DNA of 64,000 nucleotides, from the NCBI GenBank assembly GCA_965232465.1, contig OZ246977.1, positions 1,116,001 to 1,180,000 on the forward strand. The letters are read 5' to 3'. The notes beneath the pieces are model-generated. The model searched no databases. It was not told where the DNA came from and saw nothing but the letters and a program-made list of their open reading frames with translations. Shown here piece by piece: positions 52,912 to 60,013 of the stretch (the first letter of the stretch is position 1; the number at the start of each line of letters is the position of its first letter). The DNA comes from G965232465 sp965232465. Lineage in GTDB: Bacteria > Pseudomonadota > Alphaproteobacteria > JAQWUY01. Made by a program: the position numbers and the translations under genes.

Positions 52912-54555
52912 ATGACACAACAGCAACATACGCCATTGTTACAGGTCAAAGACCTACAAGTGCAGTTTGATACTATTAAGCAACAAAATCTGGCGGTAAA
53001 GGGTGTTAGTTTCGATATGTATCGGGGGGAAACTTTGGCGTTAGTGGGCGAATCAGGATCTGGTAAGTCTGTAACCGCCATGGCCATATTAAAATTACTA
53101 CCTAAGGAAATTACTTCGTATCCTAGCGGAAAAATTGTGTTTGATGGACAGAATTTATTGCAGTTGGAAACGAATCAGTTACGCCCCATGCGTGGCAACC
53201 GGATTGCGGTGGTATTCCAAGAACCGATGACTTCGTTAAATCCCCTACATACCATTCAACAGCAGATTGCCGAAGTTATTAAACTGCATAACAAAGGCAT
53301 ATCGAACAAAGCGTGCTATGACAAGGTATTGGAATTATTGGAAATTGTGCGGTTGCCCCGTGCTGCTGAGCGTATGCGTGCGTATCCGCACCAGTTATCA
53401 GGGGGACAACGGCAACGGGTGATGATTGCCATGGCACTTGCCAATGCACCGGATATTTTGATTGCCGACGAACCGACGACCGCCCTTGATGTGACCGTGC
53501 AACAGCAGATTTTGGAATTGTTGGTTGATATTCAAAGGGAACGGCAGATGACTATGTTGTTTATCACCCATGATTTAACTGTGGTTAAGAAAATTTCCGA
53601 TCGTATTTGCGTAATGCAACATGGGGAGTTATTGGAAACTGGCACCACAGAGCAAGTCCTAACAAATCCACAACATCCCTATACCAAACATCTTATTCAC
53701 AGTCATGCCAAAAACAGCAAACAGGCGATTGATGAAAATTCCCCCATAGTATTCGAAGCGGAAAAAGTAAAAGTGGTGTTCCCATTAAAAAGTAATTTCT
53801 TTGGGCGGTCAACCGAAAATTTAATTGCGGTAAATGACTTATCGATACACTTAAAGCAAGGGGAAACAGTCAGTATTGTAGGTGAATCCGGATCGGGTAA
53901 AAGTACTTTTGGTATGGCGTGTTTGCAATTGCTGAATTCTCGTTATGTGCATATGCAATCGTTACGGTTAAACAGTAGGGATATTTTAAATATCGACAAC
54001 CAAACTTTTCGTGATTTACGCAAACATATTCAGATTGTATTCCAAGATCCATTTGGATCGTTGTCCCCCCGCCGAACGATTATCCAGATTTTGGATGAAG
54101 GGTTGGAAGTCCATTATAAGGATATGGCAAAATCAGAAAAGCAAGATCTTATCCAACAAACGATGCTTGATGTGGGGTTAAGTACGGATATGTTGTACCG
54201 ATATCCACATGAATTTTCGGGGGGGCAACGGCAACGCATTGCCATTGCCCGGGCAATTATTCTTCGCCCCAAGTTCTTGTTGTTGGATGAACCGACTTCT
54301 GCACTGGATCGCAGTATTCAGGGGCAAGTTGTGGATTTACTGTTGCAATTACAATTAAAATATAACCTGACATATTTGTTTATCAGTCATGATTTATCGG
54401 TGGTGAAGTCTATGTCCGATCGTATCATTGTAATGCAAAATGGCAACATTGTCGAACAGGGTAGCACAGAACAAATCTTTACCGACCCAAAAACCGCATA
54501 TACAAAAACCTTGATTGAAGCATCGGGTATGTATGGGGAAGTGGAGCGTATATAA
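52912..54555 (+). CDS. Fused double ATP-binding subunit of the peptide transporter (OppD-OppF / YejF type)
   Basis: A 547-residue protein with two complete ABC ATPase domains, equal to fused OppD and OppF, as in YejF. First domain: Walker A GESGSGKSVTAMAIL, signature LSGGQRQRVMIAMALANAP, Walker B ILIADEPTTALD. Second: GESGSGKSTFGMACL, FSGGQRQRIAIARAI, LLLDEPTSALD. Both Q-loops (VFQEPMTSLNPL, VFQDPFGSLSPR) and switch histidines (ITHDL, ISHDL) are intact. The start at 52912 has AAGGAG seven bases upstream; an earlier in-frame start overlaps oppC. It powers peptide import by OppABC. Confidence 0.95.
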   Translation: MTQQQHTPLLQVKDLQVQFDTIKQQNLAVKGVSFDMYRGETLALVGESGSGKSVTAMAILKLLPKEITSYPSGKIVFDGQNLLQLETNQLRPMRGNRIAVVFQEPMTSLNPLHTIQQQIAEVIKLHNKGISNKACYDKVLELLEIVRLPRAAERMRAYPHQLSGGQRQRVMIAMALANAPDILIADEPTTALDVTVQQQILELLVDIQRERQMTMLFITHDLTVVKKISDRICVMQHGELLETGTTEQVLTNPQHPYTKHLIHSHAKNSKQAIDENSPIVFEAEKVKVVFPLKSNFFGRSTENLIAVNDLSIHLKQGETVSIVGESGSGKSTFGMACLQLLNSRYVHMQSLRLNSRDILNIDNQTFRDLRKHIQIVFQDPFGSLSPRRTIIQILDEGLEVHYKDMAKSEKQDLIQQTMLDVGLSTDMLYRYPHEFSGGQRQRIAIARAIILRPKFLLLDEPTSALDRSIQGQVVDLLLQLQLKYNLTYLFISHDLSVVKSMSDRIIVMQNGNIVEQGSTEQIFTDPKTAYTKTLIEASGMYGEVERI

Positions 54556-54591
54556 TTCCGATAAGGATGTTTTTTGTACATGTAAAATATA

Positions 54592-54620
54592 TTGACAATA
54601 AATATTATATCTTATATAAC
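54592..54620 (+). promoter_or_regulatory. Strong candidate promoter of the EamA permease gene
   Basis: Perfect TTGACA (54592-54597), 17-base spacer, TATAAC (54615-54620), about 50 bp before the ATG and 37 bp after the end of the opp operon. Confidence 0.6.
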
Positions 54621-54673
54621 AATTTGCAATACTATAAGAATACATATATTTATTAGGAAAAGGAATATATTTC

Positions 54674-55591
54674 ATGCGTGGTTTACATTGGTTTTTGGTT
54701 TTGTTTATGGGATCCCTTTGGGGGGTGACTTTTCCTTTTACTGAGGTTTTATTAGAAACTTTTAATCCGTCTATGATTGTGTTGATACGGTTGATGATAA
54801 CCACGGTTTTGGTTGGACTGTATGTGTTATATGTATATCGCAAACAATGGATTCAGAATGGGGCATTTTTGGGTGTATCTTTAATCCAGCATCGAAATTT
54901 ATTTATATTGTGCTTGTTTAATGTATTGTTACCATTTTCATTTATCACCTATGGTCAGACTTTTATTACTGGGGGATTAAGTTCCATTTTTAATGCTACT
55001 ACTGCATTTTTTACCATTGCGGTTGCGTCTGTATTTATTCCAGAGGAACGCTTTACCGCCAATCGTGTCCTCGGTGTTTTAATAGGTATCTTTGGCATAT
55101 CGATTGTGGTTGGATTTGATCACTTACTCAGCATATCGATTGAATCCGCTGGGGGGCTGTTTGTAATGTTGGGGGCGTTGTGTTATGGGATAGCCGCCAC
55201 ATGGACTCGCTTACATATTGACACATTTCCCATATCCGTGTGTGTGGCAATTTTGTACTTTTATGCGATGGTTATACTCACAGTGTATATTTGGATGATG
55301 GGGGATTTTCAATTTGATTTATTAACCCCTTTGTTGTTTATGGACGCATTTGTATATGCGTTGTTGTCATCAGTGATTGCTTTTCCATTGTTGTTTTATC
55401 TTATTAGACAGGTTGGGGCAGGGAACATAGGTATTGCCACCATGGCAACCGCACCAACAGCGATTATATTGGGGGTTATATTTTTGGGTGAACAGGTGTT
55501 ATTATCCCATATTATGGGCTTTATGGTTATTGTGTTGGGTTTAATGGTTGTCGATGGTAGGCCGATAAAGTGGCTAAAATCCCTTGCATAA
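54674..55591 (+). CDS. EamA-family (DMT superfamily) inner-membrane transporter
   Basis: A 305-residue permease with about ten hydrophobic helices in two EamA repeats. The first begins WFLVLFMGSLWGVTFPFTEVLL, the usual EamA opening with an early G-x-x-W/F and proline. The second repeat ends IATMATAPTAIILGVIFLGEQVLLSHIMGF, where the G-E in helix 9-10 is highly conserved. Members export amino acids, metabolites or drugs; the substrate cannot be predicted. It is a single gene with its own promoter. Confidence 0.88.
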   Translation: MRGLHWFLVLFMGSLWGVTFPFTEVLLETFNPSMIVLIRLMITTVLVGLYVLYVYRKQWIQNGAFLGVSLIQHRNLFILCLFNVLLPFSFITYGQTFITGGLSSIFNATTAFFTIAVASVFIPEERFTANRVLGVLIGIFGISIVVGFDHLLSISIESAGGLFVMLGALCYGIAATWTRLHIDTFPISVCVAILYFYAMVILTVYIWMMGDFQFDLLTPLLFMDAFVYALLSSVIAFPLLFYLIRQVGAGNIGIATMATAPTAIILGVIFLGEQVLLSHIMGFMVIVLGLMVVDGRPIKWLKSLA

Positions 55592-55654
55592 TTTATTTTA
55601 AAAGTATTTTTTCATGCAGTATAAAACACGCCAAACAGTATAAAGGGGATTGTT

Positions 55655-56398
55655 ATGGTATTGGGTATTATATCGGCGATGCAGGACGAATTAACCCACC
55701 TGTTGCAAGGGATCGATGCAACAGTAACTAAAATCGGTGGGGCAACATTTTACCGGGCTACCCTTGAAGGGGTGGAATCTGTGCTGGTTGTGTCTGGTAT
55801 TGGCAAAACAAATGCGGGGTTTATCACCACTGTGTTATGTCATCATTTTGCGTGTTCGCAGATTGTGTTTTCTGGGGTTGCTGGGGGGATTGACGGCCGT
55901 TTGCACATTGGCGACATTGTTATCTCAACGGATGTTATCTGTGTCGATTATGGGCGATTGCAAGACGACACATATACTGTGTATCAACCGGGCAATGACC
56001 CAACACTTTATAACATGGACACCACACACGGATATAAAATTAAGCCTGAATTACAACGGATTATTTCCATCCCTAGTGCGGATACTTTAAAACCTGTACA
56101 AGGGCATACACCGCATATTTTATGGGGCAAAGTGCTGACGGCGGATACTTTTTTACAGTGTGCTAAGGGACGGCAAAAATATTGGGATACATATCAGGCA
56201 CAAGCCTATGAAATGGAAGGGGCATCCATCGCCCAAGTCTGTGAGCGGTTTGGTACACCATGGGTGATTGTACGGGCATTATCTGACTTAGCGGGTGAAG
56301 ATTCCAGTATGGTGTTTGAAGAATTTTTGGAATTAACCACTTATAATGTATCGATGGTAACCCGTCATATTGTGCGTTGTATTCGGGATGGGATGTAA
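55655..56398 (+). CDS. mtnN: 5'-methylthioadenosine/S-adenosylhomocysteine nucleosidase
   Basis: Hydrolyses MTA and SAH to adenine plus the thio-ribose, recycling products of SAM use. The 247-residue protein has LGIISAMQDELTHLL with the catalytic glutamate, VFSGVAGGIDGRLHIGDIVIS, YEMEGASIAQVCERFGTPWVIVRALSDLAG with the ribose-binding Glu and catalytic Asp, and ends with a helix. It is family length or slightly longer (insert near 100-150). AGGGGA lies before the ATG. trmJ starts two bases after its stop, so the two are co-transcribed. Confidence 0.93.
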   Translation: MVLGIISAMQDELTHLLQGIDATVTKIGGATFYRATLEGVESVLVVSGIGKTNAGFITTVLCHHFACSQIVFSGVAGGIDGRLHIGDIVISTDVICVDYGRLQDDTYTVYQPGNDPTLYNMDTTHGYKIKPELQRIISIPSADTLKPVQGHTPHILWGKVLTADTFLQCAKGRQKYWDTYQAQAYEMEGASIAQVCERFGTPWVIVRALSDLAGEDSSMVFEEFLELTTYNVSMVTRHIVRCIRDGM

Positions 56399-56399
56399 T

Positions 56400-57191
56400 A
56401 TGGAAAACGCATATATACCACCGGTGGTTATTTTGGTTGGGGCACAGCTGGGTGAAAATATTGGTATGGCGGCACGGGCGATGTATAATTGCGGTTTGGA
56501 TACCCTGCGTTTGGTATGCCCACGGGACGGATGGTGTGATGATGCGGCGGCGGTGGTGGAAAATCCTGATATGAATCCCGCTTATCAAAATTATGTGTCC
56601 GCCCTTATGGCATCCGCCGAAGTGTTACGCAAAATGCCGAAGATCGAAGTGTTTGATTCCTTAACCGATGCCAGCCACGACATGCAGTTTTTATATGCAT
56701 CTACCGCCCGCACCCGCACCCTGCATATGGATGTGTATGGTCCATCACAAGTGGGGCAAAAAATACACCAACAAACCGCACAAGGTATGCAAACAGGTTT
56801 GGTTTTTGGGTGTGAGGCAAATGGGCTGTCGAATGATGATATTGCCATGTGCCATGGGATAGTAACCATACCATTAAATCCGAATTTTACCTCATTAAAT
56901 TTGTCGCAGGCTGTGTTGTTATTGTGTTGGGAATGGTGGCGACAATCCCCCGATATGGCTTTATCCCCCATACCCCCCGATATTCCCATGGCATCTGTAC
57001 ATCATACGCACACTGTTTTGAATCGTTTGGAAACCGCTTTGCAAACACGGGGATTTTTTAAATCGGAAACCTCAGGACCGACCGTTCGTCGTAATTTACG
57101 GGCGATGTTTAACCGTATTCATATGAATACTCAAGAAGTACAGATGTTGCACGGTATTATTAAATGCCTGACCACAAAAAATAAGTCTTGA
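56400..57191 (+). CDS. trmJ: tRNA (cytidine/uridine-2'-O)-methyltransferase TrmJ
   Basis: A SPOUT methyltransferase of 263 residues that 2'-O-methylates position 32 of tRNAs. It contains VILVGAQLGENIGMAARAMYNCGLDTLRLV (knot entry), LVFGCEANGLSNDDIAMCH and IPLNPNFTSLNLSQAVLLLCWEW, the TrmJ/SpoU motifs 2 and 3. The helical C-terminal dimerisation extension is present. The ATG at 56400 directly follows the mtnN stop, and an in-frame start inside mtnN is not needed. Confidence 0.92.
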   Translation: MENAYIPPVVILVGAQLGENIGMAARAMYNCGLDTLRLVCPRDGWCDDAAAVVENPDMNPAYQNYVSALMASAEVLRKMPKIEVFDSLTDASHDMQFLYASTARTRTLHMDVYGPSQVGQKIHQQTAQGMQTGLVFGCEANGLSNDDIAMCHGIVTIPLNPNFTSLNLSQAVLLLCWEWWRQSPDMALSPIPPDIPMASVHHTHTVLNRLETALQTRGFFKSETSGPTVRRNLRAMFNRIHMNTQEVQMLHGIIKCLTTKNKS

Positions 57192-57216
57192 TTATATGCA
57201 AGGTACATAGTACAAT
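57188..57216 (+). promoter_or_regulatory. Candidate promoter of the hydroxyacid dehydrogenase gene
   Basis: TTGATT (57188-57193, overlapping the trmJ stop), 17-base spacer, TACAAT (57211-57216), about 80 bp before the ATG at 57298. Confidence 0.45.
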
Positions 57217-57297
57217 ATAGGGCATAAAAAAAATGTTTTCATATCAACGATTTTTTGCTATTATACAAGCAGTTTATATTATAAAAGAGGAATACTA

Positions 57298-58845
57298 ATG
57301 TCATTTAATACCCAATATCCCATGTTATCGGATTTAAAGAAAAAATCCCGTCGTCGTATACCAAGTTTTGCCTATGAATATATGATAGGGGGCTGTGTCG
57401 ATGAAGTCGGCTTGGCGGACAACCATAAGGATTTAAAACAGATTAAATTAAAACAACGGTTTTTACGGGATATGGTTACCCCTGATGTATCCGCCCAGTT
57501 GTGCGGTATCAAGTACGATGCCCCGATTGGTGTTGCCCCTGTGGGGTTGCAAGGCTTAATTTGGCCCAATGCTCCGATTATTTTGGCAAAGGCGGCGGCA
57601 AAGTATAATGTGCCTTATGTTTTATCCACCGTATCCACCGCCTCCATTGAACAGGTGGCAAAGGCATCGGAGGGACAGGCATTATTTCAGCTGTATAATC
57701 CAGCCGAACCCCATATGCGACAGGATATTTTAAAACGGGCACAAGATGCGGGGTATCGGGCATTGTTTGTAACCATCGATGTGGCATCGTTCGGATACCG
57801 TCCACGGGATATTCGTAATGGTTTGGGCATGCCCCCAAAAATGTATTTAAAAAATATTATCAGTATGCTGAGTTGTCCCACATGGGGGATTAAAATGTTG
57901 TTGGCTGGGGGAATCCCCACTTTTCCAAGTTTAAAACCCTATATGAAAGGGCGGAGTATAGGGGAATTGGCGTCATTTATGAATGATAAAATGACCGGTG
58001 TTGTCACCTTAGAAGACTTAAAAAAAATCCGTGATCAATGGAAAGGTCCGATTATTTTAAAAGGTATTATGGACGCAAGCGATGTGGAAAAAGGCATCGA
58101 ACTGGGTATCGAAGGGATGTTGGTGTCGAATCATGGGGCTCGTCAATTGGATGGCGGTCAATCGTCCATATCTGTGTTGCCCGAATTGGTGCGACAATAT
58201 GGTAATAAAGTGGAATTTAGCTTCGACAGCGGTATCGAATCCGGATCTGATATTGCCTGTGCCATTGCATCGGGGGCGAAATTCACTTTTTCTGGGCGGG
58301 CATTTATGCACGGTCTGGGTGCCCTTGGCAATCAAGGGGGGGAACATACCATAGAAATGTTTAAACGCCAACTGGCACAATCGATGACTCAAATGGGGGC
58401 AAATACTTTACAAGAATTACCAGATTATTTGGCAAATAATACACAAAATGATAATAAGGTATTGACAAAAGTCAGCACCAAAAAGCATAAACCAATTACA
58501 ACACGCACACGCATTAATAAAAGTAAAAATGCTGATCCACAAGAAATCAATAAAATCCGTAATCGAATACCAAATTGGAAACAAAAACCGCACCAAGTCA
58601 ACAGCCAAATATTACAGGCGTATTTTGATTGTAAAAAATCCCATAAAAAACTTTTGCGACAGGATCTGTGCGTCTATTGTGAAGAAAAAGGAATGGATAA
58701 AGGTACTTTTTTAAGGAACTTTAACCAAATGATTATGATATCTAAGAACAATCATGGAAAAATATTCGATAAAAAAGAAGATGGCGAAGTGGTCTTATGG
58801 GAACCTGCGGCAGAGTATATTAAAAAGGTGTGGCAATCTAAGTAA
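57298..58845 (+). CDS. FMN-dependent alpha-hydroxyacid dehydrogenase (LldD-like) with unusual C-terminal extension
   Basis: A 515-residue protein. Residues 1 to ~378 are a complete FMN-dependent L-2-hydroxyacid dehydrogenase domain: SRRRIPSFAYEYMIGG, PIGVAPVGLQGLIWP, FQLYNP, DVASFGYRPRDIRNG, ILKGIMDASDVEKG, and SNHGARQLDGGQSS with the catalytic histidine and arginine, then FDSGIESGSDIACAIASGA and FSGRAFMHGLGALG. It oxidises lactate or a related acid at the inner membrane. The remaining ~136 residues are Lys/Asn-rich and more AT-rich in DNA, with two CxxC-like cysteines (DLCVYCEEKG); I recognise no family for them. Typical LldD is about 380 residues. The ribosome-binding site is GAGGAA. Confidence 0.85.
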   Translation: MSFNTQYPMLSDLKKKSRRRIPSFAYEYMIGGCVDEVGLADNHKDLKQIKLKQRFLRDMVTPDVSAQLCGIKYDAPIGVAPVGLQGLIWPNAPIILAKAAAKYNVPYVLSTVSTASIEQVAKASEGQALFQLYNPAEPHMRQDILKRAQDAGYRALFVTIDVASFGYRPRDIRNGLGMPPKMYLKNIISMLSCPTWGIKMLLAGGIPTFPSLKPYMKGRSIGELASFMNDKMTGVVTLEDLKKIRDQWKGPIILKGIMDASDVEKGIELGIEGMLVSNHGARQLDGGQSSISVLPELVRQYGNKVEFSFDSGIESGSDIACAIASGAKFTFSGRAFMHGLGALGNQGGEHTIEMFKRQLAQSMTQMGANTLQELPDYLANNTQNDNKVLTKVSTKKHKPITTRTRINKSKNADPQEINKIRNRIPNWKQKPHQVNSQILQAYFDCKKSHKKLLRQDLCVYCEEKGMDKGTFLRNFNQMIMISKNNHGKIFDKKEDGEVVLWEPAAEYIKKVWQSK

Positions 58846-58934
58846 AGAGTTCCTGAAGAAAAGGGAGATAAGTGTTTGACGCTATGGTTATTTTTTTGCA
58901 TCGATTCAAAGAACTCATCTGACCATTGGTAATA

Positions 58935-59633
58935 TTACCTTAAAATAATATGTTTTAAAATATAATCCCACATTTTTTGCCTGTTGCGACAGGGGGGAAT
59001 TTTGTTTTGCAAAAAATCTTCGCTGTATTCTATGTGGGGGCTTAGGGCGGTGGCTTTGCCTGTACCGATTCGTTTTTGTATAATGGCGGGGTATGTGTGT
59101 CGTTTGTGGGAAAATTCGCCAAGGATAGTGGTATGCGTATCGACCGCCATAATCGGTCCCCCGTTCAGATATACAGTGGCGGTACCAATATTTTCGGGAT
59201 CAGGGGTCAAAGTCATCGACACCCCGATTGTACCCTGTTCGGTGGTGGGCACATAAGGCTTATGTAATGGACCTTTGGCGGTGCCATTAAATAGGGCTAA
59301 TTCTCTTTTGCCGACAATGCTTTCGGTGGTGTTATGCCATGCGATATGGCTGTGGGCAAAATATGCCCCTGCACACGACCCGATGTAATGCCCGCCATGT
59401 ATCACAAAATCACGGATATATTGCACCCCCTGTCCCCGGAGTTTTTCACAATACAGCACATCCGCCCCCCCCGTTACTATGAATATATCATACGCCGATA
59501 AAGCCCCCTGCAAAATGTCCGTTGCCAATATTTCAGTATACAGTATATGCAAACGGTCAAAATGGATTTTCCATTGTGTAATACTCTCAGGTCCTGCCCC
59601 TGTGTCTGTGTATATAGCAATGTTTTTGGTCAT
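58935..59633 (-). CDS. BPL_N / type 1 glutamine amidotransferase-like protein
   Basis: A 232-residue protein similar to the N-terminal domain of eukaryotic biotin-protein ligase (BPL_N). IAIYTDTGAGPESITQW at the start, IFIVTGGADVLYCEKL, and the nucleophile elbow HYIGSCAGAYFA with a cysteine are typical of the class I amidotransferase fold; YPAIIQKRIGTGKATALSPHIEYS near the end supplies the conserved histidine. No ligase domain or biotin gene is nearby, so it is a stand-alone form with unknown substrate. No ribosome-binding site is visible before the ATG. Confidence 0.75.
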   Translation of the reverse strand: MTKNIAIYTDTGAGPESITQWKIHFDRLHILYTEILATDILQGALSAYDIFIVTGGADVLYCEKLRGQGVQYIRDFVIHGGHYIGSCAGAYFAHSHIAWHNTTESIVGKRELALFNGTAKGPLHKPYVPTTEQGTIGVSMTLTPDPENIGTATVYLNGGPIMAVDTHTTILGEFSHKRHTYPAIIQKRIGTGKATALSPHIEYSEDFLQNKIPPCRNRQKMWDYILKHIILR

Positions 59634-59686
59634 TATAAAAAACTAGCATATTTTGAAAGTATCTAAGTAGTTGATTTCATATAATA

Positions 59687-59841
59687 CAGCAGGTGGGGAC
59701 TTGAAAAGGAATTCAAAAGCTCCCTTCCGCCCAGAATTATCCGGGCGACCAAAAAACACCCATGCATATTATCCATATAAACATAATAGTACCATGGGGA
59801 CCATTTATGCAAGTATTTATTTTGGTGACCACCTCCGACTG
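59687..59841. ncRNA. Candidate structured RNA or leader (strand undecided)
   Basis: A 155-bp segment with several nested pairings: outer CAG/CTG (59687-59689 with 59839-59841) and AGGTGG/CCACCT (59691-59696 with 59829-59834); ACCAAAA/TTTTGGT (59748-59754 with 59820-59826); TGCATA/TATGCA (59763-59768 with 59806-59811); local hairpins TTGAA/TTCAA (59701-59705, 59712-59716) and CGCCC/GGGCG (59728-59732, 59743-59747). A TATAAT lies at 59680 on the plus strand; on the minus strand it would be the leader of the BPL_N-like gene. It matches no RNA family that I recognise. Confidence 0.35.
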
Positions 59842-59948
59842 CGATAGGTATATTTTGATATGCTCGAAAATGTAACTTTTTTATTTTGTAACACCATGCA
59901 TATCATGGGATCATACAATAGTAGTAAAATGGAGATCGGACACCGCAA

Positions 59949-59976
59949 TGCGACTATGTCGCAAGCGGTTACAACC
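59949..59976. repeat. Degenerate third copy of the double-palindrome repeat
   Basis: TGCGACTATGTCGCA (59949-59963) and GCGGTTACAACC (59965-59976), the same order as copy 2, preceded by CACCGCAA as copy 2 is by CACCACAA. The following box is decayed (ATATTTTGTCAAAT) and no gene lies directly downstream on the plus strand. Confidence 0.6.
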
Positions 59977-60013
59977 ATATTTTGTCAAATCAATTTATAT
60001 TGATTTGACTATA

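Noticed and set aside
59641..59860. Segment near 59.7 kb as tmRNA, SRP RNA, RNase P RNA or a TPP riboswitch
   Set aside because: None of the diagnostic conserved sequences of those RNAs is present on either strand; only an unassigned structured-RNA candidate was kept.
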